Source of the DNA: Fragum whitleyi
Taxonomy: Eukaryota > Mollusca > Bivalvia > Cardiida > Cardiidae
Reading direction: 5' to 3'
Assembly (NCBI GenBank): GCA_948146395.1
Contig: OX411552.1
Coordinates: 7,654,186 to 7,718,185 of the forward strand
DNA: 64,000 bases
The position numbers and the translations under genes are program-made. Below the pieces are notes generated by a model. The model was not told the origin of the DNA. It made no database searches and saw only the letters and a list, made by a program, of their open reading frames with translations. Below, in pieces: positions 47,295-59,165 of this stretch. Positions within the stretch are counted from its first letter, which is position 1; the number at the start of each line of letters is the position of its first letter.

Positions 47295-50154
47295 TTTTAA
47301 GCTCACCTGAGCACGAAGTGCTCATGTGAGCTATTGTGATCACCTTTCGTCCGGCGTCCGTCCGTCGGTCGTCGTCCGTCGTCCGGCGTCCGTCAACAAT
47401 TTCTTTAAACGACATCTCCTCCTAAACTACTGGGCCAATTAACTCCAAATTTTACAGAAATGTTGCTTAGGTGGTCCCCTTCAAAAATAGCTAAAAGAAT
47501 TGAAATCCATGAAAAACTCTGGTTGCTATGGCAACAAAAGGTGAAATTTTAAGAAAATCTTAAAAATTCTTCTTCTTCTCAACCAGTAGTCCTACAGACT
47601 TAAAACTTGGCATGGATGATCAGTTCATAGACCTGAATAAAAATAGCTAAAATTGTAACTTTTGGGCCACCAGGTGCGGAGCACCAGGGGGAGGGGGTAG
47701 TACTTTGGGTAAATTTTGTTATCTTTAAGCTTCTTCTTCTTCGGAACCAGGAGCCCTACAGACTTGAAACTTGGCATGGAGGATCAGCATATGGACCTTT
47801 ATATAAATAGCTAAAATCATGACTGTAGATTCACCAGGTGCAGAGCATCAGGGGGGAGAGGGTAGTACTTTTGTGAAAATTGTGTAATCTTTAACCTTCT
47901 TCTTCTTCTGAACCACAAGCCCTACAGACTTGAAACTTAGCATGGAGGATCAGCATATAGACCTTAATTAAATTAGCTGAAATTATATCTTTTGGGCCAC
48001 CAGGTGCGGAGCACCAGGGGGGAGGGGGTAGTACTTTGGGTAAATATATAATCTTTAAGTTTCTTCTTCTTCGGAACCAGGAGCCCTACAGACTTGAAAA
48101 TTGGCATGGATGATCAGCATATGGACCTTTATATAAATAGCTAAAATCATGACTGTAGATTCACCAGGTGCAGAGCATCAGGGGGGAGAGGGTAGTACTT
48201 TTGTGAAAATTTTGTAATCTTTAACCTTCTTCTTCTTCTGAACCACAAGCCCTACAGACTTGAAACTTGGCATGGAGGACCAGCTCATAGACCTTAATAA
48301 AAATAGCTAAAATAATATCTGTTGGGCTGCCAGGTGCGGAGCACCAGGGGGGAGGGGGGAGTACTTTTGTGAAAATTTTGTAATCTTTTACCTTCATCTT
48401 CTTCTGAACCAGGAGCCTGACAGATTTGAATATTGGCATGGATGATCAGCATATGGACCTTTATATACATGGCTAAAATCATGACTGTAGATTCACCAGG
48501 TGCGGAGCATCAGGGGGGAGAGGGTAGTACTTTTGTGAAAATTTTGTAATCTTTAACCTTCTTTTTCTTCTGAACCACAAGCCCTACAGACTTGAAACTT
48601 GGCATGGAGGACCAGCTCATAGACCTTAATAAAAATAGCTAAAATAATATCTGTTGGGCTGCCAGGTGCGGAGCACCAGGGGGGAGGGGGGAGTACTTTT
48701 GTGAAAATTTTGTAATCTTTTACCTTCATCTTCTTCTGAACCAGGAGCCTGACAGATTTGAATATTGGCATGGATGATCAGCATATGGACCTTTATATAC
48801 ATGGCTAAAATCATGACTGTAGATTCACCAGGTGCGGAGCATCAGGGGGGAGAGGGTAGTACTTTTGTGAAAAATTTTGTAATCTTTAACCTTCTTCTTC
48901 TTCTGAACCACAAGCCCTATAGACTTGAAACTTGGCATGGAGGATCAGCTCATAGATCTTAATAAAAATAGCTAAAATAATATCTGTTGGGCTGCCAGGT
49001 GCGGAGCACCAGGGGGGAGGGGGGAGTACTTTTGTGAAAATTTTGTAATCTTTTACCTTCATCTTCTTCTGAACCAGGAACCTGACAGATTTGAATATTG
49101 GCATGGATGATCAGCATATGGACCTTTATATAAATAGCTAAAATCATGACTGTAGATTCACCAGGTGCGGAGCATCAGGGGGGAGAGGGTAGTACTTTTG
49201 TGAAAATTTTGTAATCTTTAACCTTCTTCTTCTTCTGAACCACAAGCCCTACAGACTTGAAAATTGGCATGGAGGATTAGCTCATAGACCTTAATAAAAA
49301 TAGCTAAAATCATGACTGTAATGCCACCAGGTGCAGGGCACCAGGGGGCAGGGGGTAGTACTTTTGTGAAAATTTTGTTACTTTAACCTTCATCTTCTAA
49401 TGAACCAGGAGCCCTATAGACTTCAATATTGGCATGGATGATAAGCATATGGATCTAAAATAAAATAGCTAAAATCATGAATGTAGGGTCACCAGATGCG
49501 GAGCATTAGGGGGGAGGGGGTAGTACTTTGGATGAATTTTGAAATCTTTAACCTTATTCTTCTTCTGGATCAGGAACCCTACAGACTTGAAAATTGTTAT
49601 GGGTGATCAATATATGGACATTAATGAAAATAGCTAAAATCAGAACTGTTGGGTCACCAGGTGCTGAGTGTCTTGGGGAGAGGGTAGTACTTTGGATCAT
49701 TTTTGAAATCTTTAAACTTCTTCTAATGAACCAGGAGTCCTACAGACTTGAAAATTGGTATGGATGATCAGCATATGGACATTAATTGAATTAGCTAAAA
49801 TCATGACTGTAGATTCACCAAGTGCAGAGCATCTCGGGGGAGGGGGAGTGCTTTGTTGAGAATTTTGAATCCCTACAGCCTTTATATTTGACATGGATTA
49901 TTCAACTCATTAAAGAAAACTTTAAAAGTCTCAGACTCAGCCTGTATATCTGGCATAGATTTGCTGATCACAGACCTTCTATGAAAAAAGCTTGAATAAA
50001 TAATGACCAGGGGAGGAGCAGGGGAGGGGGGATTATTTCAAATGTTATCTGATTGAATAAGTGAAAATCTCTTTTTTCTGTGGTTGCATGGACATACCTA
50101 GGTAATGAAGCTTTTTTCTCAGGTGAGCGACCCAGGGCCAACGGCCCTCTTGTT
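47295..50154 (+). mobile_element. Helentron-like element, family C copy 2 (expanded)
   Basis: Ends match 6082-7453 (AGCTCACCTGAGCACGAAGT and CAGGGCCAACGGCCCTCTTG). The core is about twice as long. Part of it has been amplified as near-identical 332-333-bp double units at about 48143-49140, which produce nearly identical frames at 48221, 48553 and 48886. The flanking single units are more diverged. Confidence 0.8.
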
Positions 50155-50309
50155 TAATCTTACATTTACAAAGGATTCTTTAAGGTATTTTTTTCAATAT
50201 AATTTTTAACTTTTTTTCGGTCCTGCAAGTGAATTCACTCCGTGTGGAAAATGACACGATTTTTTCGTTTGACAGTATAACAGAATAGAATAGAATAACA
50301 CACGTTACC

Positions 50310-50362
50310 ACAAACGCTCGCTTCGCGCTCACGGCCTTCGGCCGTTCGCGAGCTGCGCTCGC
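50310..50362. repeat. GC-rich compound hairpin
   Basis: CGCTCGCTTCGCGCTCACGG then CCTTCGGCCGT and GCGAGCTGCGCTCGC. It contains ACGGCC-TTC-GGCCGT. It stands out in AT-rich surroundings and may be the end of an unrecognised element. Confidence 0.6.
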
Positions 50363-50699
50363 TATGAGGCTATTTTCTAACCTGTATTTTATTCTTTTTC
50401 AAACTTTGACTTTGTATAGTTATTATTTTATAAAGTCATTTTGAGTACAAATCTTCTTTGAAGTGTAAATGTATAATTAGTCAAAAAATAGTATTGATAA
50501 GATTGTAACATACAGTCGCCACACGTAATGTTTAACCTTTGAATATATTATGCGAAAGTTATTGATCTGATTAAGAGCTTTTAATAGCCTGTAAAGATAT
50601 AGGAAGTAACAAAAGTTTCGTACTGATCATTCGAAGCATTCAGGCACTGATCCGAAGCTACACTTTTTGAAATTATTACCCGATCTCATAACATCATTT

Positions 50700-50855
50700 C
50701 ACTTAAGCTTTTTATGCGGGGACAGCTTTCGAACGTCTCATCCGAAAGACAGTTAATTTGTTAGTGTGCCAGCCTGGGTTTGAACCCACGACTTCGAAAT
50801 TAAATGGTTTTGAATTGGGAGTACGGTGCTCTACCAACTGAGCTAATTGGGGTAT
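50700..50855 (-). mobile_element. tRNA-derived SINE
   Basis: On the minus strand TAGCTCAGTTGGTAGAGC (A box) lies near 50828-50845 and GGTTCAAACC (B box) at 50777-50786. The two are farther apart than in a tRNA and the acceptor ends do not pair. The tail region CATCCGAAAGACAGTTAATT recurs at 51038-51100. Confidence 0.6.
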
Positions 50856-51035
50856 TTAGGTGTTTGTGTGTATTTCTGTTTATTTATCGTCGCTACCATA
50901 GCACATGCCCATATGAGCGACGCCCCCAGAAGACGGTTAGTTGTTACGGAGGATAGTGCAAGAATACATGACAAAACTACTGCTGAGATCCGCCATGGTT
51001 CTTTAACGTAAAGTGTAAAGCACCAACTCACGTGG

Positions 51036-51100
51036 CCTCATCCGAAATACAATTAGTTTGTTAGTGTGCCAGCCCAGGTTTGAACCCACGCCATCAAACT
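51036..51100 (-). repeat. Second partial copy of the same SINE
   Basis: CATCCGAAATACAATTAGTT and GTGTGCCAGCCCAGGTTTGA match 50740-50790. The A-box half is missing. Confidence 0.55.
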
Positions 51101-51679
51101 TCAATTTTAGGTATTTAGGTATATAGGTATTTCTAGTTGGTTATTAAAGCATTAATATGATTACTCAATTTGGTAATTGCATTCGCGGCAAGAATGCTTA
51201 AATCATACTGATGTTTCAATGATTTACAGATTATTGATAACCATTGATCTTTAATTGTACAATTAATTAAATCAACAAACACTTTTACAGATTATTGATT
51301 GACATCGGCCTTTAATTGCGTTATTGATTAAATCATCAAACACTAAGAAAAAATAAGTTAAACAAAACAGTGCGTATATAGTGCGTGTAAATAAGAAGAC
51401 AAACGCGGTAATATCTTTTATGTTCTTTTACATATTTCTTGTGCATTACCTTGACAAAATAATTCTGTACAATAGAGCCAATACTTTTTATTCAAAATAT
51501 CATGATATATTTATTTTTACAACATACATTTAGCGCACGAATTAATGTAATTAAGCTTAAGTTTTTTTTATTGGGAACTCTATAATATGTATATCATGGA
51601 CCAAGATTATTAAAAGTTCGTAGGTTCAAAATATTAAAGTAAAATAATTGTATCAAACAAAAAAATCAAAATAGATAGG

Positions 51680-51845
51680 GGTCGGTTTGACTATTTCTTG
51701 GGGCCGGTTTGACCGATTTGGGGCCGGTTTGACCGTTTTTCTGAGTTAAGGGGAAGGTTTGACTATTTTTGGGGGCCGGTTTGACCGTTTTGGGGCCGGT
51801 TTGACCGGGGTCCGGTTTGACGAGGGGCCGGTTTGACTGGTTCCC
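51680..51845. repeat. GGGGCCGGTTTGACC minisatellite, right block
   Basis: About seven imperfect copies of GGGGCCGGTTTGACCGATTT. The inverse of the block at 42935-43015. It may mark the other end of a larger composite region of about 9 kb. Confidence 0.75.
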
Positions 51846-52054
51846 TTCTCACCAACTGATCATTTTCTCAGTAAATACGCAATTTCAAACAAATCATTTT
51901 CTGAAAAGAAGTTGTTTTCTATATAACTTGTAATTTTAGATGGGTTTATCGTTTTGTCTTTACTGTGAACCGGGGTGATGGTGAGAGCTGGTACTTGGGG
52001 AAAATTGGTCTCTTACAAGTATCTCAGGAACACTGCGAAGATTAGAATAAGATT

Positions 52055-52450
52055 CATCAAAAATGACTATTAATCCCGCAAAGAAGGCTATATCACACAG
52101 ATGGCCAAACATCTTGACCTGTCCAGTCTACAATCAAGAAGGTAAAGCCAGAGGCTTGTCATGCTGTATAAGGTGGTTGAGGGGTTTGTACCAGAGCTAC
52201 CGCCAACTCAATTTCTGAGAGCAACCAGACCCTCATGCAAAATCAAACTAAAACAATACAAAGACAGTGAGACATCAATGTACTTCTTAAGCTCTCAAAT
52301 CAAACAAAATTCAAAAAGTCACTAATCTAGAACCAATACATGCAAATTCAAGTCAGTACAAACAATCCTCAATTGGAATAAACTAGAGAAGGACATTGTT
52401 AACTCCAAAACGTCGAGGCATTTAAAATAGCCCTCGGCCATACTCCCTGA
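52055..52450 (+). pseudogene. Degenerate LINE reverse-transcriptase C-terminal remnant
   Basis: Broken frames read AKHLDLSSLQSRR, a stop, then LVMLYKVVEGFVPELPPTQ and later KSVQTILNWNKLEKDIVNSK. This is typical of the region after the reverse-transcriptase domain of animal non-LTR elements, which ends in the pattern W-N-L-P-x-x-I-V. Several stops and at least one frameshift are present. The clade cannot be assigned. Confidence 0.6.
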
Positions 52451-52816
52451 CCATTGCATCAAAGCCAGTACAGAGGAATCTGCTCATTAGCAACTCCTTT
52501 TTGTCAGAAGAAAAGTTTCTATTAAGCGGAGGTTTCTAATATCTGATAATCCCGTTACAGTCAGAAACCCAGTCTCAGAAGTGTATGAGTATAATGTTGG
52601 CATTAGAATAAACCATACATGAATGTATATTTGGCCAGTTCCAATCCCTTGCTTATATTTGTGTTCCTTTGAATTGTATGAAATGGAAAAAAATGTGTTT
52701 AGAAATTAATTTTTGTCTGTAATTTATTATTCCAAGTGCCAAAGGCTTTCAAATCCAAAGGTCGCCTATCGGTAAAAGGTTCTGACGTGAACACAGTTAG
52801 CTTTAACATTTTACCT

Positions 52817-54009
52817 TTTTTTAGCTCCACTGGCTGAAAGCCACTGGGGCTATTGTCATGGCGTTGTGTCCGTCGTGCGTCCGTCCGTCCGTCCGGTCGT
52901 AAACTTTTCTTTAAAAATCATCTCCTCAGAAACTACTGGATGGATTTCAACCAAACCTCACAGGAATGATCCTTGGGTGACCCTCTTTCAAAGTTGTTCA
53001 AGAGATTTTGATCCAATGAAAAACATGGATTTAAGGGGCGTGGCTAATTTCCAAATATGGTAAAAAGTGAGTTTTCTCAGATTCTAATCAATGGATACCA
53101 ATTAAATTTTACATGAATGATCCTTGGGTGACCCTTTATCAGTCTACAAAAAATCATTGTGATCGGATGGAAAATATGCATTTTATGGGCGGAGGTCATT
53201 TCTCTATATGTTTTATAGTGGAAACTTTGAAAATCATTTTCTCAGATTCTAATCAATGGATATCAACCAAATTTCATTGGAATGATCCTTGGGTGACCCT
53301 TTATCAGTCTACAAAAAATCATTGTGATCGGATGGAAAATATGCATTTTATGGGCGGAGGTCATTTCTCTATATGTTATATAGTGGAAACTTTGAAAATC
53401 AATTTCTCAGAATGGAATAGATGGATATCAACCAAATTTCACTGGAATGATCCTTGGGTGACCCTTTATCAGTCTACAAAAAATCATTGTGATCGGATGG
53501 AAAATATGCATTTTATGGGCAGAGGTCATTTCTCTATATATTATATAGTGGAAAATTTGAAAATCATTTTCTCAGAATCTGATTTTTGGATATCAACCTA
53601 ATTTCACTGAAATGATCCTTGAGTGACCCTTTTTCAGTCTACAAAAAATTATTTTCATTGGATGAAAAATAAGCATTTTATGGGCAGAGGTCATTTCTCT
53701 ATATGTTATATAATGGAAACTATGAAAATCATTTTCTCAGAATGTAACTGATGGATATCAATCAAAAATTTTTGGTATGATCTTTGGGTAACCCATTATC
53801 ATGCAGCCAAAAATCATTTTGATTTGATGAAAAATATGTCTTTTAGGAGCGGAGGTCATTACTCTATATGTTATATAGTTCAAACTTTGAAAATCATTTT
53901 CAACATCAGTAGAACCCCAAATATCTAAAAATCAAGTAAAAACATTTATTTGCTTTTACAAGAATTTCAAGCCTGTGGAGCGACTCAAGCCATTTATGGC
54001 TTTCTAGTT
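52817..54009 (+). mobile_element. Helentron-like element, family B copy 2
   Basis: Same ends as 3135-5008 (AGCTCCACTGGCTGAAAGCC ... AAGCCATTTATGGCTTTCTA) with (CCGT)n at about 52876-52897. Fewer 165-bp units are present. Since 165 is a multiple of three, an open frame of 162 codons made of 55-residue repeats runs from 53113 to 53601; I regard it as non-coding. Confidence 0.78.
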
Positions 54010-54254
54010 TAAAAGAAGGTCGACTATTTACATGATTTAATAAGGCTGTCAAGTAAACACGTGAGAAAAGTGTTTAGTTGGAAATACACATATGCTCTCG
54101 GCCAGGCGAGGTGTTTGGCGGTCCTTCAGAAGTCAGGTCAGTATCCGAGAAATTTACAGAGTGATATCATTTAAAATGGGTTTGACAAGAAAGCTAATGA
54201 TTTTCTCGTGTCTTTATCACTCGGATATTTTGAGTACGATGATAATTTTAAATT

Positions 54255-54386
54255 TATAGTAATAGTGCGGTTCCTTATGTACGAAAATGGGCTCCCGTAG
54301 GATTTTCGTGCTGAAATTGATTTTTTGGGTTTAATTGATTGTTTAGGGGCCAAGTAATCGTAAATTATGCGGGTCCAAATTTTCCG
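54255..54386 (+). repeat. Left arm of a distant inverted repeat
   Basis: TATAGTAATAGTGCGGTTCC ... CGTAGGATTTTCGTGCTGAA ... TTGGGTTTAATTGATTGTTT ... GGGTCCAAATTTTCC is the reverse complement, with moderate divergence, of 60959-61083. Confidence 0.75.
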
Positions 54387-56039
54387 AGCCCATTCCCCGA
54401 TTTTATGGCTCTCAAAGGAGCCCATATGAGCAAATTAGGTATTTTCCTAAAAGAGGGCTCATGAGATGTGTATTTTTTCTACTAAAATGATTTCTTTGGT
54501 TAGACTGTGTATTTAGCGTGGATTTGAATTAAAAAATACAAAAATCCATGTTTTAGAGCTTATTTCACCCTTCTATGGGCTCTCACAGAGCCCAAAATAG
54601 CAATTTTGGTGTTTTTTATATTAGAAGTTTAAGGGAGAAAACTTTGTTTGTTTCGAGTTGATTTCTAAGGCCCTGTTTGGTATTAAGTGTAGGTTGGCGT
54701 TGAAATACTTACATGTCCGTGTTCTCTAGGGTCATTTTAGAATTTGTGTGGGCTCTCATGATAGCCCATATAAGCCGATTGCGGTGTTTCATTTAATAAG
54801 ATTCACAAAACATGACATTCCTTTGACTTTTCTTTTCAAATTACGTTCAATACCTAGCATTGGTTAGTGTTGATGTATTTTATTTTTTATTTTTTTAACT
54901 TCTGTTATCCTTTTTGATTGGCTTTAAGTGAGTGAATGATTTTGTTAGGAATATCTTTCAACTTCACGATGTTCTTAATTGAACCCGGTGCTTTGGTGCT
55001 AAATGAAGCGCATAAGAGATGTGTATTGGGTAGGGGTTGAGGTGTGTGGAGGGGGGGGGGGGTGTATAATGCAAAAATACGACAGATTAGAATAATAAAT
55101 GACATTTTTCTTAAAATATGTTTGTTTTCAATGTTGCTTACTCGTGCCACAAATGGTATCAATGATCTCTTTGGGTCGGAAATATTCCGTTTAAATTTCC
55201 TTACCAATTACCTTACTTTTAATCGATCAATTGACCCTTAATAAACCCATATGAGTCAACATGGTTACTTTGCCAACACTTTGGTTAAAGAAAAAAATTT
55301 CTGAAGAAAGGCATTTCTGAACCCTTATAAGTTAATTGGTTCGGGTCTCGGTAAAACATATGTGAATCAAATTTCATAGTCCATACCTATTTCATTGGCG
55401 CTTAATGAAGCCCATTAAGAGCATTTTTCGGCATTCTGTAAATATACGGCGGATAACTATGTTTGTGTTCAATGTTGTATTTTTGCTTTAACATTTATAA
55501 GTTCCAACGAATAAAAAACACATCGTCTTATTTTGCTAGTTTGTCCCCTTTACTCTGTTTCAAATCGTCTTTACTGCCCTTTAACGTCTCGAGTAAACTC
55601 TATATAATGAATAGTTCGCTTATGCGTATAAATTTAGAACAAGGTTTGAGTAAGAGTTATTGATGTGTGCATCTGCTCTCTTCCTTTGAAATTTCAATCG
55701 AAAGACACACAATTGCTGTTGATACAAGGATTACACTTACAGATTATTAAGTCCTTACGGATTGCCATACGTATAAACATTCTCAAGCATTCGCAGGAAA
55801 GACGCCTGCATCAGGTAACTACATGTCCATACCCACAGACTCTCTTATGGAAATGAGTATTAGTATATATCTCATCTGTTCTGATAAAATTTGCTGTATT
55901 TTTTAAAACAAATAGTGAATCTTTCTAAAAATCAAGTAAAAGAGGTAATACTTAGACGCATGCATATGGTTCGCAACGCATATTACAAACAAATTCTTGT
56001 AACATATATAGTAATATTAAATTTTATCTAATTTGTTTA
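54387..56039. other. Stretch without recognised gene
   Basis: About 54410-55260 has several scattered GGGCTC(T/C)...GAGCCC inverted pairs and AGCCCATATGAG motifs. A poly-G run lies at 55051-55061. An exon-like frame at 55735-55818 with AG and GT borders was not accepted. Confidence 0.4.
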
Positions 56040-56858
56040 TTTTTAGCTCACCTGAGCACAAAGTGCTCAAGTTGAGCTATTGGGATCGTATAATGTCCGT
56101 CGTCAGTCGTGCGTCGTCCGTCGTGCGTCGTCCGTCGTCCACAATTTCTTTAAACATCTTCTCCTCCTAAACCAATGGGCCAATCTTGATGAAACTTGGC
56201 AGGGATGTTCCTTGGGTCAAGCTCTACCAAAGTTGTTCAAATAAATGAATTCCACCCTTTACTTTCCCTTTACCTTTAACAAAAAGGGTTAAAATATGAA
56301 AATCTTTAAAAATCTTCTTCTCTGAAACCAGAAGGCAGACAGCTTTCATATTTGGTATGTAGCATCATCTAGTGGACCTCTACCAAGTTTGTTCATATCA
56401 AGACCCTGGGGTCATATTTGGGCTTTGGCTGGGCCCAACCCTTTTTACATAGAATCGAAGAGCGAAAATCTTTAAAGATCTTCTTCTCTGAAACCAGATG
56501 GCAGGCAGCTTTAATATTTGGTGTGTAGCATCACCTAGTGGGCCTCTACCAAGTTTGTTCATATCAAGACCCTAGGGTCATATTTGGGCTTTGCACGGGT
56601 GCATCCCTTTATCTCTTATGAGCACAAAGGGTAAAAAAACGAAAATCTTCAAAAATCTTCTTCTATGAAACCAGATGGCAGACAGCTTTCATAGTTGGTA
56701 TGTAGCATCATCTTGTGGACCTCTACCAAGTTTGTTCATATCAAGACCCTAGGATCATATTTGGGCTCCACCCGGGCGCAACCCTTTTTACATAGAATCA
56801 AAGAGCGAAAATCTTTAAAAATCTTTTTTAATCGAAACCAGAGGACATACTGCCTTCA

Positions 56859-58717
56859 TTTTTAGCTCCACTGGCTGAAAGCCACTGGGCTATTGTCATG
56901 GCGTTGTGTCCGTCGTGCGTCCGTCCGTACGTGCGTCCGTCCGGTCGTAAACTTTTTCTTTAAAAATCTTCTCCTCAGAAACTACTGGATGGATTTCAAC
57001 CAAACTTCACAGGAATGATCCTTGGGTGACCCTCTTTCAAAGTTGTTCAAGAAATTTTGATCCAATGAAAAACATGGATTTAATGGGCATGGCTAATTTC
57101 CAAATATATAATATATGAATGATCTTTGGGTGACCCTTTTTCAGTCTACAAAAAATCATTGTGATCGGATGGAAAATATGCATTTTATAGGCGGAGGTCA
57201 TTTCTCTATATGTTATATAGTGGAAACTTTGAAAATCATTTTCTCAGAATGTAACTGATGGATATCAACCAAATTTCACTGGAATGATCCTTGAGTGACC
57301 CTTAATCAGTCTACAAAAAATCATTTTGACTGGATGAAAAATATTCATTTTATGGGCGGAGGTCATTTCTCTATATGTTATATAGTGGAAACTTTGAAAA
57401 TTATTTTCTCAGAATGTAACGGATCGATATCAACTGAATTTCACTGGAATGATCCTTGAGTGACCCTTTATCAGTCTACAAAAAATCATTTTGATTGGAT
57501 AAACAATATGCATTTTCTGGGCAGAGGTCATTTCTCTATATATTATTATAGTGGAAAATTTGAAAAACATTTTCTCAGAATCTTATTTTTTGGATATCAA
57601 CCAAATTTCACTGGAATGATCCTTGGGTGACCCTCTATCAGTGTACAAAAAATCATTGTGATCGGATGGAAAATATGCATTTTATGGACGGAGGTCATTT
57701 CTCTATATGTTATATAGTGGAAACTTTGAAAATCATTTTCTCAGAATGTAACTGATGGATATCAACCAAATTTCACTGGAATGATCCTTGAGTGACCCTT
57801 TATCAGTCTACAAAAAATCATTTTGATTGGATGAAAAATATGCATTTTCTGGGCAGAGGTCATTTCTCTATATATTATTATAGTGGAAAATTTGAAAAAC
57901 ATTTTCTCAGAATCTTATTTTTTGGATATCAACCAAATTTCACTGGTATGATCCTTGAGTGACCCTTAATCAGTGTACCAAAAATTATTTTGACTGGATG
58001 GAAAATATGCATTTTTAAAAAAGCTTTTGCTCAATTCCGATCATCCACTCACAGTCTCATGATTGAAAAAGGTAGACATTTTGATATCCCAAGAGAATTT
58101 AGGACATGTATTTATTGTGACGGAGTTGTTGAGGACGAAATCCATTTTCTTTTGATATGTCCACTTTATCAGGATTTGCGCTCAAAATATATACAAATAA
58201 AACATTCTAACGTTGTTAATCCTTTGCAGTTGTTTATAAACTTAATGTCTTGCAAGAATTCAATAACTTTACGGAACGTAGCAATGTTTATCTACTATGC
58301 ATTTGAAAAAAGAAAAGAATTTATGACTGATCAGATATAACATATCTGTTTGTTCTGGGACAAGTTAATTACTGTTGTCTGGGAAATGACGAACTTTATG
58401 TATGGTTTATGTTTGACACTTCACCAGAATATTTTCGTCTATATATATGTATTTGTACTGTATCTTGTGTATGGGCCGGTGGCCTGATTATGCAATAAAA
58501 TGTTTGTAGTTTGTAGTTGTAGTTATGGGCGGAGGTCATTCCTCGATATGTTAAATAGTGGAAACTATGAAAATTATTTTCTCAGAATGTAACTGATGGA
58601 ATCATTTTCAACATCAGTAGAATCCCAAATATCTAAGAATCTAGTCAAACCATTTATTTGCTTTTACAAGAATATCAAGCCTGTGGAGTGACTCAAGCCA
58701 TTCATGGCTTTCTAGTT
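56859..58717 (+). mobile_element. Helentron-like element, family B copy 3 (nested)
   Basis: Ends as in the other B copies, with (CCGT/GCGT)n at about 56918-56942 and 165-bp units. It lies inside the family F element with no visible target duplication. It is itself interrupted by a LINE fragment. Confidence 0.8.
58016..58524 (+). mobile_element. 5'-truncated LINE inserted in the family B element
   Basis: Frame 58014-58340 encodes a reverse-transcriptase-associated zinc-binding end with CIYCDG, then EIHFLLICPLYQDLR (C-x2-C...H-x4-C), typical of the end of non-LTR retrotransposon ORF2. A 3' region with CAATAAAATG and a TTGTAGTTTGTAGTTGTAGT tail follows. The B unit is split between GCATTTT and ATGGGCGG, so both boundaries are well defined. 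Only about the last 107 codons remain. Confidence 0.78.
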
Positions 58718-59165
58718 GGTATGTAGCATCATCTAGTGGGCCCCTACCAAGTTTTTTTCATATCAAGACCCTTGGGTCATATTTGGGCTCCAACTGGGCG
58801 CATCCCTTTCAGCTCATCTGAGCACGATGGGTGAAAATAGGAAAACCTTCAAAAATGTTCTTGTCTGAAACCAGAAGGCTGACAGCTATCATATTTAGTA
58901 TGTAGCATCATCTTATGGACCTCTTTCAAGTTTGTTCATATCAAGACCCTGGGGTCACATTTGGGGTCCACCCGGGTGCATCCCTTTCTACATAGAATCA
59001 AAGAGCAAAAAGGCATATCTGTCTTGCTCTTCGCTGAAAACGTTCCATGGTATTGATCTTAGGCAATTATCTTCTTTTTTACATCTGCCTATCTAATTAA
59101 TGTGATGTCCTAGGGGTCAAAGAGACTCAGGTGAGCGATCTAGGACCATCTTGGTCCTCTTGTTT

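Larger units (their letters stand above)
56040..59165 (+). mobile_element. Helentron-like element, family F copy 2, interrupted
   Basis: The head TTTTAGCTCACCTGAGCACA has hairpin GAGCAC-AAA-GTGCTC, then a GTCCGTCGT-type stretch and units marked by CATATCAAGACCCT and GGTATGTAGCATCA. It ends with hairpin AGGACCA-TCT-TGGTCCT and CTTGTTT. A complete family B element is inserted at 56859-58717; the unit resumes after it at GGTATGTAGCATC. Confidence 0.78.

Noticed and set aside
48221..49147. Sets of nearly identical minus-strand open frames
   Set aside because: They are by-products of the 332-bp higher-order repeat in a family C element.
50775..50850. Functional tRNA gene
   Set aside because: A and B boxes are present, but their spacing is too long and the acceptor stem does not pair. 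Called a SINE instead.
55735..55818. Exon-like frame with AG and GT borders (IIKSLRIAIRINILKHSQER)
   Set aside because: It does not match PDCD5 or another known family, has no partner exons and can occur by chance.
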